In this document: positions 45,876 to 53,283 of the stretch, piece after piece
Layout: each line of letters opens with the position of its first letter
Numbering within the stretch: the first letter of the stretch is position 1
Assembly: GCF_019457615.1 (NCBI RefSeq)
Contig: NZ_CP080414.1
Coordinates: 2,354,501-2,418,500 of the forward strand
Reading direction: 5' to 3'
Source: Shewanella zhangzhouensis
GTDB lineage: Bacteria; Pseudomonadota; Gammaproteobacteria; Enterobacterales; Shewanellaceae
DNA: 64,000 nucleotides
Notes under the pieces: model-generated
What the model was told of the DNA's origin: nothing
Seen by the model: the letters and a program-made list of their open reading frames with translations, nothing else
Database searches by the model: none
Program-made: the position numbers and the translations under genes

Positions 45876-46571
45876 TCAGGCGCCGCCCCAGGGGCCCTGC
45901 ACCACCTGCATGGATGGCTGCGGCGGTAAGTAGCGTGCCAGCAGTGGGGAAAGCCCCTCAATCTGCAAACTGTCCTGCGGTTTGCCGCCGCGGCGTTTCA
46001 GTAAGGCGAGTTCCAGCCTGTCTGAGTTACCGCCCGGGGTTAACCCCAAACGCAGCGGCAAAGGATTACCCTCAGTGGCGTCAGTCACCAGAATAATGGC
46101 CAGACAGCCGCCCTTTTCCGCCGCCAGCTGTAAACGCCGGGCTTCGGTCAGGCTTAAACGGTCAAGCCAGCCCAGCAACAAACGGCAACCACCACTGGCC
46201 AGACTCTGCTCCATGGCCCAGAGTCTGTCTTTACGCGCGTTAACATCCACCAGGCAAAAGCCTTCCGGCTGCAGTCCATGTTGCAATAAGTACTGCGGAT
46301 TCAACTGCCAGGGAGCGCCAACCAAAATTACCGGGGTGTCGTTTTCGCCCTGTATGCACCTGAGCAGTGGCGTTAACAGCAGCATTGACTGCGACCCCGG
46401 CACCGGGCAACTCAGTTCACACACCCCATGGCGCGGCCAGCCGCTGTCGGGCAAGGCGGCATCCAGTGCTTCAAAGCCGGTGGCATAACCGGGCTGCTGG
46501 CAGGTTTGTTGTCCAAGCCAGATATCCTGGCGGCCAAGTTGTTTGGAAAGCTCTTGTGGACTGGTTTTCAT
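45876..46571 (-). CDS. imuA: ImuA, SOS mutagenesis accessory protein
   Basis: RecA/SulA-like accessory protein of the ImuABC mutasome. The start at ATG 46571 (MKTSPQELSKQLGRQDIWLGQQ) gives 231 residues. The longer open frame would run through the LexA box and promoter. The core is a truncated RecA-type fold: GYATGFEALDAALPDSGWPRHGVCELS, a Walker-A-position loop without the GKT (PVPGSQSMLLLTPLL), PVILVGAPWQLNPQYLLQHGL, and LLLGWLDRLSLTEARRLQLAAEKGGCLAIIL. It is the first gene of imuA-imuB-dnaE2, directly behind an SOS operator. Confidence 0.9.
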   Translation of the reverse strand: MKTSPQELSKQLGRQDIWLGQQTCQQPGYATGFEALDAALPDSGWPRHGVCELSCPVPGSQSMLLLTPLLRCIQGENDTPVILVGAPWQLNPQYLLQHGLQPEGFCLVDVNARKDRLWAMEQSLASGGCRLLLGWLDRLSLTEARRLQLAAEKGGCLAIILVTDATEGNPLPLRLGLTPGGNSDRLELALLKRRGGKPQDSLQIEGLSPLLARYLPPQPSMQVVQGPWGGA

Positions 46572-46619
46572 GGGGGCACCTGTGTCTGAACCGGGTTTTG
46601 GTATCCAAACCACCAATAA

Positions 46620-46635
46620 CTGTATATTTATACAG
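46620..46635. promoter_or_regulatory. LexA box (SOS operator) of imuA-imuB-dnaE2
   Basis: CTGTATATTTATACAG is an exact match to the gammaproteobacterial LexA consensus CTGT-N8-ACAG with an AT-rich centre. It lies 48 bases upstream of imuA and overlaps the -10 region of the promoter at 46634-46661, so LexA binding should block transcription until DNA damage. Confidence 0.93.
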
Positions 46636-46661
46636 TATAGCAATTCTGACAAACTTGCCAA
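46634..46661 (-). promoter_or_regulatory. Sigma-70 promoter of the imu cassette
   Basis: On the minus strand: -35 TTGGCA (46656-46661), a 16-base spacer and -10 TATACT (46634-46639). The -10 touches the LexA box. Confidence 0.7.
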
Positions 46662-46688
46662 TCCTCTGGGATCTGAATTGGCAAGGTG

Positions 46689-46707
46689 TATAATGCGAAT
46701 CATTTTT
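46689..46707. promoter_or_regulatory. Fur-box-like sequence overlapping the -10 region of a sensor kinase gene
   Basis: TATAATGCGAATCATTTTT matches the 19-bp Fur consensus GATAATGATAATCATTATC at about 14-15 positions, including ATAATG and AATCATT. It includes a TATAAT usable as -10. It lies 24 bases before the kinase ATG. Binding by Fur is inferred. Confidence 0.5.
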
Positions 46708-46730
46708 ATTTATAAGTCTGTGCGATTGTC

Positions 46731-48137
46731 ATGAAGTTGTCCCGCCATCACCCCTTTGCCCGACTGCAATGGCGCCTGTTTGGCTATTTCGGCTCCTCGC
46801 TGTTGGTGATTCTGTTATTGGCCAGTCTGATTGAAGCCATGGTGCTGCATCAGCTGTTGGTGCTGCCCAAAGAAACCAAGGCGCAGCTGTCGGTGTTGGC
46901 CCGGGAGGCCGAAGCCATGGTGAAACGCGGCTCACCTCAGGCGCTGGCCGAGTGGGAGGCGGCGCAGTCGTTCAGTTTGCATGTGATTAACAGCCGCCTT
47001 GAAGGCGTGAGCGGCCGCCCGGTTCATCCGCACTTTGAATTCAAGTTGGGGTTTATGCTGGGGCCGGATCAGGCGCTGGGGGATCGGGTACAAAAGCCCA
47101 TTATCGGCCTGCCGATTTATGCCACTTTCGATGACAGCGGCCCTCTGCTTTTGGCGGTGCAGCTCAATGCAAATTTGCACCCAGCCAAAGATCTCAGTTA
47201 CAGCCTGTGGGCGATCCGCTTAACCGTGGGATTATTTGTGCTGTGGCTGTTCAGTCGCCTGCTGGGGCACTACCTCATCAAACCGCTGGCGACGTTGCAA
47301 CAGGGCACCCGCGCCCTGGCAAGCGGAAAGCTGAGCACCCGGATCGGCGAGCACTTTTCGGCGGCTGAACCTGAGTTTTATCAGCTCGGCCACGACTTTG
47401 ATGAAATGGCGGATGTGATTGAGCGCACCCTCACCACCCAGGAGCGCCTTATTCGCGACGTATCCCATGAGCTGCGCACCCCGCTTGCACGGCAAAAGCT
47501 GGCAGCCGATTTGCTGGAGGGCGATTTGGCAGAGTCCTCGCCTTACCTTAAGCGGATCCATGCCGAAAACAGCGAACTCAGCCGCTTGATAGACACGCTT
47601 TTGGGATACAGCCGCCTCGCCAGTGGTTATCAGGCCGCCCGCTGTGCGCCCTTTAATCTGCACGAGCTGGCGCAGTCACTTCTGGGTGATTGCCGTTTTG
47701 AAGCTGCGCCACGCCAACATATCGAATGGCAGGATTTGGCCGCCTGCAAGCATATCGAGCTTGAAACCGACCAAGGCCTGCTGCAGCGGGCGCTGGAAAA
47801 CCTGGTGCGCAACAGCCTTAAATATGCGGGAACTGATTGTCATATTCAGATAAGCAGCCACTGCGATGATAACTGGCTCAATATCACGGTGGCGGACGAT
47901 GGCCCGGGTATCGATGACACCAAGCTCGAGACCCTGTTCCATCCCTTTACCCGCTTTGATGAGGCCCGTCACGCCAGTCAGGGCGGATTTGGACTGGGGC
48001 TTGCCATAGTGCGGGAGTGTGTGCGCCTGCTCGGCGGCGATGTCTCGGCCGGACGCAGTGAGCTTGGCGGGTTGGAAGTTAAGCTGTTGCTGCCGTTGCG
48101 GCTTAAAAGGCTGGCTGCTGCCGACAAGGCAATTTAG
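46731..48137 (+). CDS. Orphan sensor histidine kinase
   Basis: A 468-residue membrane kinase of EnvZ/CpxA-like layout. TM1 lies at ~17-45, a periplasmic sensor of about 110 residues at ~46-155, and TM2 at ~159-177. A HAMP linker (~180-232) leads to HisKA with phosphoacceptor His246 in RDVSHELRTPLARQKL. The ATPase domain has the N box (Asn361 in ENLVRNSLKY), G1 DDGPGID (389-395) and G2 GFGLGLAIV (419-427). No response regulator gene is adjacent on either side, so its partner is elsewhere. It is divergent from the imu cassette. A Fur-like box in its promoter hints at iron-linked control. Confidence 0.92.
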   Translation: MKLSRHHPFARLQWRLFGYFGSSLLVILLLASLIEAMVLHQLLVLPKETKAQLSVLAREAEAMVKRGSPQALAEWEAAQSFSLHVINSRLEGVSGRPVHPHFEFKLGFMLGPDQALGDRVQKPIIGLPIYATFDDSGPLLLAVQLNANLHPAKDLSYSLWAIRLTVGLFVLWLFSRLLGHYLIKPLATLQQGTRALASGKLSTRIGEHFSAAEPEFYQLGHDFDEMADVIERTLTTQERLIRDVSHELRTPLARQKLAADLLEGDLAESSPYLKRIHAENSELSRLIDTLLGYSRLASGYQAARCAPFNLHELAQSLLGDCRFEAAPRQHIEWQDLAACKHIELETDQGLLQRALENLVRNSLKYAGTDCHIQISSHCDDNWLNITVADDGPGIDDTKLETLFHPFTRFDEARHASQGGFGLGLAIVRECVRLLGGDVSAGRSELGGLEVKLLLPLRLKRLAAADKAI

Positions 48138-48172
48138 TATAGGTGCATGAATTGCTTTTGGAAGGTGAACGG

Positions 48173-48514
48173 ATGTCCAGCCTGAGTCCAAGCCGGATCT
48201 GGCATATAGTGACCCTCATTCCCGAGGGCAAGGTGCTCAGTTATGGCAAAGTGGCCGACCTTGCCGGGTTGCCCGGCCGCGCCCGCTATGTATCACGGGC
48301 TCTTAAGCTGGCACCGGACAGCCTGGCACTGCCCTGGCACAGGGTGATAAACAGCCAGGGAAAAATTGCCTTTCCAAAAGACACTGAGCCCTTTCGGCTG
48401 CAACAAGAAAGCCTGCGTCTTGAGGGGGTTATCGTGAACCAAGGCAAAATCAACTTGTCTGAATATGAGTGGCGGCCCGACATGGCCACCCTGATATTGA
48501 GTCTGCCTTACTGA
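48173..48514 (+). CDS. Alkyltransferase-like protein (ATL; MGMT family without the acceptor Cys)
   Basis: A 113-residue member of the O6-alkylguanine-DNA alkyltransferase DNA-binding domain family. The start at 48173 follows GGAAGGTGA. The helix-turn-helix and active-site loop read LAPDSLALPWHRVINSQGKIAF. The PCHRV motif of true methyltransferases is PWHRV here, with Trp replacing the alkyl-acceptor Cys. By analogy with E. coli YbaZ (Atl), it should bind alkylated guanine without repairing it and direct the lesion to nucleotide excision repair. It lies 35 bases after the kinase gene and 14 bases before the next. Confidence 0.93.
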   Translation: MSSLSPSRIWHIVTLIPEGKVLSYGKVADLAGLPGRARYVSRALKLAPDSLALPWHRVINSQGKIAFPKDTEPFRLQQESLRLEGVIVNQGKINLSEYEWRPDMATLILSLPY

Positions 48515-48528
48515 CGCCAAGGAGCTGT

Positions 48529-49275
48529 ATGCGCAAGTTTCTGTTATCCCTCGCCCTGCCACTGCTGAGTGCCAGTGCTTTAAGTATTAGCGCCTTTGCC
48601 CAAAACTCACTGACGCCCTTTGAAGCCGACTACAAGGTACTGTACGGCGATATTGGCCTGGGCAAGGCTCATTTCAGCCTGCCGGCGCCCGAAGGAAATT
48701 ACTACCAGTACAATTTTACCAGCGAGCTAAGTCTGCTGTTTTTAAGCGATGAGCGCAGTATCAAGAGTAAATTCCGCCGCACCGACCATGGTCTTGAGCC
48801 CATGGTGTTTATCCATCAGCGCACCGGTACCGGCAGCGATTTCAGCGAGCAGGTGGCCTTTTTGAAAGACAAGTCCATCGTGCGCAGCAACTACAAGGGC
48901 GAGCATGTTGAACTGCCGTTTGAGAACAAGCTCTACGACACCATGATGGTGCAGTTGCAATTCCGTCAGGATCTGATTGAAGGCAAAGACGCACTCGAAT
49001 ACCACATGGTGAAAGACAACGAGATTGATGACTACTCGTTCAAGCGCATGGGCGAGGAAGTGCTGAATATCGATGGCACCGAGTACCGCACCCTGCGCCT
49101 TGAAGTAATACGTGACAGCAAGAAGCGTAAAACCGTGGTGTGGATGGCGCCTGATCTGGCCTATCTGCCGGTACGCATGACTCACTTTGAAAAAGGCGAC
49201 AAACAGCTGGATGTGCAGCTGACCGGGTATCGCTTTATCGACACTACGCCCGCACCGCTGGCGGCCAATCCTTAA
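48529..49275 (+). CDS. DUF3108 secreted protein
   Basis: Starting at ATG 48529, preceded by AAGGAGCTGT, the 248 residues begin with a signal peptide (MRKFLLSLALPLLSASALSISAFA, cut before QNSLTP). The mature protein reads LTPFEADYKVLYGDIGLGKAHFSL and is a beta-rich domain of the DUF3108 type, seen widely in proteobacterial periplasmic or outer-membrane-associated proteins. The later KKRKTVVWMAPDLAYLPVRMTHFEKGDKQLDVQLTGY is a hallmark. Function is unknown; it probably binds a lipid or polysaccharide (inference). It ends at a strong terminator. Confidence 0.88.
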   Translation: MRKFLLSLALPLLSASALSISAFAQNSLTPFEADYKVLYGDIGLGKAHFSLPAPEGNYYQYNFTSELSLLFLSDERSIKSKFRRTDHGLEPMVFIHQRTGTGSDFSEQVAFLKDKSIVRSNYKGEHVELPFENKLYDTMMVQLQFRQDLIEGKDALEYHMVKDNEIDDYSFKRMGEEVLNIDGTEYRTLRLEVIRDSKKRKTVVWMAPDLAYLPVRMTHFEKGDKQLDVQLTGYRFIDTTPAPLAANP

Positions 49276-49289
49276 GCGGTAAAAAAAGC

Positions 49290-49322
49290 CACAAAAAAGC
49301 CGGCAATTCCCGGCTTTTTTAA
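49290..49322. terminator. Bidirectional intrinsic terminator between the DUF3108 and amidotransferase genes
   Basis: The stem AAAAAAGCCGG / CCGGCTTTTTT (49293-49320) with a 6-base loop lies between two convergent genes, with T runs on both strands. Confidence 0.9.
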
Positions 49323-49350
49323 TCTTTACGCTATGCCAGCAGTTCCCGGG

Positions 49351-50160
49351 TTATTCGTTTGTATCCGTGTTTACCACAACGGCACCGACACCAACTACTT
49401 CACCTTTACAAAACAGCTGCCACTGACCGGGCTGCATGATGTTCCAGGCCTCGTTGTCGGTTAATGGCCGGGTGGCTATCACGGTAACCACATCATTGGG
49501 GGTGGTTTCCTTGTCAAAATCAATCACCACATCGGTATCAATCAACTTGGCCTTGCCAAAAGGCGCGCGGCGGGTGATGTGGCTTAAGTTATTACTGCAA
49601 AAGCTCATCAGGTAGTTGCCTTCCGAAAGGATCATATTAAACACCCCAAGGGCGCGGACCTCTTCGGCAAGCTCCGCCACGTAGGCGAACACCGGCAACA
49701 TGTCTTCGGGGCGCTCATCGCCAAAGCGGGCCACCAGCTTTTCCAAAATCCAGCAAAACGCCAGTTCACTGTCGGTGTCTCCCACAGGGCGGAAGCGGCG
49801 CACCGCAAACTTGCCCTTATAGTCACTCAACTGGCCGTTATGGGCATAAGTCCAGTTCAGGCCCCAGAGTTCCCTGTCAAAGGGGTGGGTATTTTCCAGC
49901 GCCACACAGCCACGGTTGGCCTGGCGGATGTGGCTTATCACGGTTTCGCTTTTAATCGGGTATGACTTAATCAAGCGGGCAATGTGTGATTCGCTTGACG
50001 GGCAGGCATCTTTAAAGGTGCGGCTGCCCTTGCCTTCATAAAAGGTAATGCCCCAGCCATCCACATGGGGGCCGGTTACCCCGCCACGCTCAGCCAGCCC
50101 GGTAAAACTGAACACAATGTCGGTGGGCACGTTGGCGCTCATCGCCAATAATTCACACAT
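49351..50160 (-). CDS. Class II glutamine amidotransferase (YafJ-like)
   Basis: An N-terminal-nucleophile glutaminase domain protein of 269 residues. ATG 50160 places Cys at position 2 (MCELLAMSANVPTDIVFSF), the expected nucleophile after Met removal. An upstream TTG in frame would destroy that. GLAERGGVTGPHVDGWGITFYEG, SHIRQANRGCVALENTHPF, WTYAHNGQLSDY and PVGDTDSELAFCWIL are the glutaminase motifs. No synthase domain is fused, so the ammonia acceptor is unknown. It is a single gene on the minus strand, divergent from fadE. Confidence 0.92.
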   Translation of the reverse strand: MCELLAMSANVPTDIVFSFTGLAERGGVTGPHVDGWGITFYEGKGSRTFKDACPSSESHIARLIKSYPIKSETVISHIRQANRGCVALENTHPFDRELWGLNWTYAHNGQLSDYKGKFAVRRFRPVGDTDSELAFCWILEKLVARFGDERPEDMLPVFAYVAELAEEVRALGVFNMILSEGNYLMSFCSNNLSHITRRAPFGKAKLIDTDVVIDFDKETTPNDVVTVIATRPLTDNEAWNIMQPGQWQLFCKGEVVGVGAVVVNTDTNE

Positions 50161-50249
50161 AATCAAGGCACCTGAAGGTCACAAATACAACAACTAACTT
50201 ATTGTAACTTTGCCCTTTGTTGATGGGAATGCCGCAGGGCGCGAAAAAA

Positions 50250-50268
50250 TTTAAACATTTGTTTGAAA
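50250..50268. promoter_or_regulatory. PsrA-like operator upstream of fadE
   Basis: TTTAAACATTTGTTTGAAA contains AAAC-N4-GTTT, the arrangement described for PsrA, the TetR-type regulator of fatty acid degradation in Pseudomonas and Shewanella. It lies 130 bases upstream of the fadE GTG and 63 bases upstream of a -10 candidate, TATACT (50331-50336). Assignment is by motif only. Confidence 0.5.
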
Positions 50269-50397
50269 AATGCTTGTGTTCGCTCACGGTTGGATTTACT
50301 TTTTAATGCGACACAGGTCTGACCACACACTATACTTGTGATCAGGATCGCTTATATGACCCGCCTGGAGAAGGGTTATGAATAAAGGAGAACGAGA

Positions 50398-52845
50398 GTG
50401 ACTACCCTACTTTGGAGTATCGCGCTGCTTGTGGTGCTTGGTGCCTGCGCTTATTTGCGGGTGTCCTTGCTGACCGCTACGGCCGCAGCCGCCATTATGT
50501 TGACCGCAGGATGGACCTTGGATGTTGTTGGCCTTTGGGGCGGCATCATCTTTTTGGTTATCGCCCTGCCTCTGAATATCAGCAGTATTCGTCAAAGCCT
50601 GATCACCCGCCCGCTGCTGAAAGTGTACCGTGGCATCATGCCCGAGATGTCTTCCACTGAAAAAGAAGCCATCGACGCCGGTACTACCTGGTGGGAAGCC
50701 GATCTGTTCGCCGGTAACCCCAACTGGAAGAAGCTGCACAACTACCCCACTGCCCGTCTCTCTGCCGAAGAGCAAGCCTTTATGGACGGCCCGGTAAACG
50801 AAGTGTGCCGCATGGTAAACGAGCATCAGGTATCCCACGAGCTGGCAGACCTGCCTGCTGACGTATGGCAGTACCTGAAAGACAACGGCTTCTTCGCGAT
50901 GATCATCAAGAAAAAGTTTGGTGGTCTCGAGTTCTCCGCCTACGCCCAATCCCGTGTACTGCAAAAGCTTGCAGGTGTTTCCAGCGAGCTGGCATCCACC
51001 GTGGGCGTGCCCAACTCCCTCGGCCCCGGCGAGCTGCTGCAGCACTACGGTACGGCCGAGCAGCAGGACCACTACCTGCCACGTCTGGCCAAGGGTCTTG
51101 AAGTGCCTTGCTTTGCCCTGACCAGCCCTGAAGCCGGTTCAGACGCAGGTTCTATTCCTGACTACGGCGTTGTCTGCAAAGGCATGTGGAAAGGTGAAGA
51201 AGTGCTCGGCATGAAGCTCACCTGGAACAAGCGCTACATCACCCTGGCCCCTATCGCCACTGTGTTGGGTCTGGCGTTCAAACTGCGCGACCCTGAGCGT
51301 CTGCTCGGCGGCGAAGAAGAGCTCGGCATTACCTGCGCCCTTATTCCTACTGATGTGGAAGGCGTGGAAACCGGTCGTCGTCACTTCCCGCTCAACTGTA
51401 TGTTCCAAAACGGCCCAACCCGCGGTAAAGACGTGTTTGTGCCCTTAAGCTTTATCATTGGCGGTCCGAAAATGGCCGGTCAGGGCTGGCGCATGCTGGT
51501 GGAATGTCTGTCGGTTGGCCGCGGCATTACCCTGCCATCCAACTCTGCCGGTGGCGTGAAAACCGCAGCCCTGGCAACCGGCGCCTATGCCCGCATCCGC
51601 CGTCAGTTCAAGCTGCCTATCGGTAAGCTGGAAGGTATTGAAGAGCCAATGGCGCGCATTGGCGGTAACGCTTATCTGATGGACGCCGTGACCTCGCTGA
51701 CCACCACAGGTATCGATTTGGGTGAAAAGCCATCGGTCATCTCTGCCATCGTGAAGTATCACCTCACCGACCGCATGCAGAAATGCGTCATCGACGCCAT
51801 GGACATCCACGGCGGTAAAGGCGTGTGCCTTGGCCCCAACAACTACCTGGGCCGTGGTTATCAGGCTGCCCCTATCGCCATTACCGTGGAAGGTGCCAAC
51901 ATCCTGACCCGCTCTATGATCATCTATGGTCAGGGCGCCATTCGCTGCCATCCATACGTGCTGGCCGAAATGGACTCTGCCTTCGATAAAGACGTGCGTC
52001 AGGGTCTGAACAAGTTCGATGCTGCCCTCTTTGGCCACATCGGCTTTACCATCAGCAACCTGATCCGCAGTGTGTGGATGGGCCTGACCGGCAGCCGCTT
52101 CTCTAACGCCCCATATGGCGACAAGACCAAGCGCTACTACCAGCACATGAACCGTTTCAGTGCCAACCTGGCGTTGCTGTCTGATCTCGCCATGGCCACC
52201 CTGGGCGGTAACCTCAAGCGTAAAGAGCGTATCTCTGCCCGTCTTGGCGACATGCTGAGTCAGCTGTACCTGGCCTCTGCCACGTTGAAGCGTTATCAGG
52301 ATGAAGGTCGTCAGACTGAAGATCTGCCACTGGTACAGTGGGCGGTTGAAGATGCCCTGTTCAAGCTGCAAGCCTCTTTGGATGAGCTGCTGGACAATTT
52401 CCCTGCCGGTCTGGGCGGTGTGCTGCGCGTACTGCTGCTGCCTTTCGGTCGTCCACTGAAGCGTCCGAGCGATGTACTGGACCACAAGGTGGCCAAAATC
52501 ATGCAAACCCCTTGTGCCAGCCGTGAGCGTCTCGGTCAGGGCCAGTTCTGGGAAGCCTGCGACAACAACCCTGTGGGTGTTCAGGAGCAGACCTTCAAGG
52601 ACATCCTCGCTGCCGAGCCGCTGTACGATAAGGTATGCAAAGCTGCCGGTAAGCGTCTGCCCTTCATGTGGCTGGATCAGGTGGCGGCTGAAGGCAAGGC
52701 ACTGGGCATTCTGTCTGATGCAGAAATCGCCCTGCTGGAGAAAGCCGAGATTGGTCGTATGAAGTCTATCAACGTAGACGACTTCGACCCAGCCGAGCTG
52801 GTGGCGCAAACCACTGGCAGCAAGTCTCAGGAGCAAGCGGCGTAA
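50398..52845 (+). CDS. fadE: Acyl-CoA dehydrogenase FadE
   Basis: First enzyme of fatty acid beta-oxidation; it makes trans-2-enoyl-CoA with FAD. The 815 residues match the FadE length and architecture: two N-terminal hydrophobic helices (residues ~5-62), then the dehydrogenase domains with CFALTSPEAGSDAGSIPDYGVV, VLGMKLTWNKRYITLAP, HGGKGVCLGPNNYLGRGYQAAPIAITVEGANILTRSMIIYGQGAIRCHPYV. A FadE-specific C-terminal helical region (~560-815) follows. The start is GTG with AAAGGAGAACGAGA upstream. It ends at a strong terminator. Confidence 0.96.
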   Translation: MTTLLWSIALLVVLGACAYLRVSLLTATAAAAIMLTAGWTLDVVGLWGGIIFLVIALPLNISSIRQSLITRPLLKVYRGIMPEMSSTEKEAIDAGTTWWEADLFAGNPNWKKLHNYPTARLSAEEQAFMDGPVNEVCRMVNEHQVSHELADLPADVWQYLKDNGFFAMIIKKKFGGLEFSAYAQSRVLQKLAGVSSELASTVGVPNSLGPGELLQHYGTAEQQDHYLPRLAKGLEVPCFALTSPEAGSDAGSIPDYGVVCKGMWKGEEVLGMKLTWNKRYITLAPIATVLGLAFKLRDPERLLGGEEELGITCALIPTDVEGVETGRRHFPLNCMFQNGPTRGKDVFVPLSFIIGGPKMAGQGWRMLVECLSVGRGITLPSNSAGGVKTAALATGAYARIRRQFKLPIGKLEGIEEPMARIGGNAYLMDAVTSLTTTGIDLGEKPSVISAIVKYHLTDRMQKCVIDAMDIHGGKGVCLGPNNYLGRGYQAAPIAITVEGANILTRSMIIYGQGAIRCHPYVLAEMDSAFDKDVRQGLNKFDAALFGHIGFTISNLIRSVWMGLTGSRFSNAPYGDKTKRYYQHMNRFSANLALLSDLAMATLGGNLKRKERISARLGDMLSQLYLASATLKRYQDEGRQTEDLPLVQWAVEDALFKLQASLDELLDNFPAGLGGVLRVLLLPFGRPLKRPSDVLDHKVAKIMQTPCASRERLGQGQFWEACDNNPVGVQEQTFKDILAAEPLYDKVCKAAGKRLPFMWLDQVAAEGKALGILSDAEIALLEKAEIGRMKSINVDDFDPAELVAQTTGSKSQEQAA

Positions 52846-52862
52846 GCGCTGCAACCTCTGAT

Positions 52863-52891
52863 AGAAAAAGGCGCCTCAGGGCGCCTTTTTT
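52863..52891 (+). terminator. Intrinsic terminator after fadE
   Basis: The perfect stem AAAAAGGCGCC / GGCGCCTTTTT with loop TCAG, then a T run, lies 18 bases after the fadE stop. Confidence 0.93.
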
Positions 52892-53283
52892 ACTTGCCGC
52901 GTCTTGCCAGGGATGTTCTGACTGCTGCACGCGGTTAGGTGAACGGCAATTAAACCTTCCCCCAATCAGCGCTGCTGAAACCTGCACTGCATGCGCCATT
53001 TATTGAGAAGCTTTTTGGCTGACGGCATGGCTATTCTATTTCATGCCAGGCCTTACCTATTTAAATCAAACTGCCACTCCCAGTCAGCAGACCGATTCAA
53101 GATACTGGTTCTGTCAATCTGACCCGGAACATCGCCAGATAGAAATTTAAACCAACAGTTGAGCGTGCTGCCGGGCAGAAGCTGCGATACATAACTTAGC
53201 TCAATCACTTCTTCACAACAGCACGCAATCAAAAACCAAGAAACCCAAAAAACAAAGCATTCAAAAACAAGGTATTCAGACCA
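52892..53283. other. Intergenic region between fadE and the antiporter gene
   Basis: About 390 bases between convergent genes. No convincing reading frame or RNA gene was found. The right half is A-rich on the plus strand. No hairpin with a T tract is evident for the antiporter gene, whose stop is at 53284. Confidence 0.6.

Noticed and set aside
45596..45961. Minus-strand frame covering the imuA-imuB gap
   Set aside because: Cys/Ala-rich, overlaps the 3' end of imuA and the 5' end of imuB in another frame, and has no ribosome site. The 161-base gap seems noncoding.
46678..46694. TTGGCA (46678-46683) as -35 for the TATAAT at 46689
   Set aside because: The spacing is only five bases, far too short for a sigma-70 promoter.
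51445..52854. Minus-strand open frame of 469 codons opposite fadE
   Set aside because: Codon-bias shadow of a highly expressed-type gene; His/Gln-rich translation without motifs.
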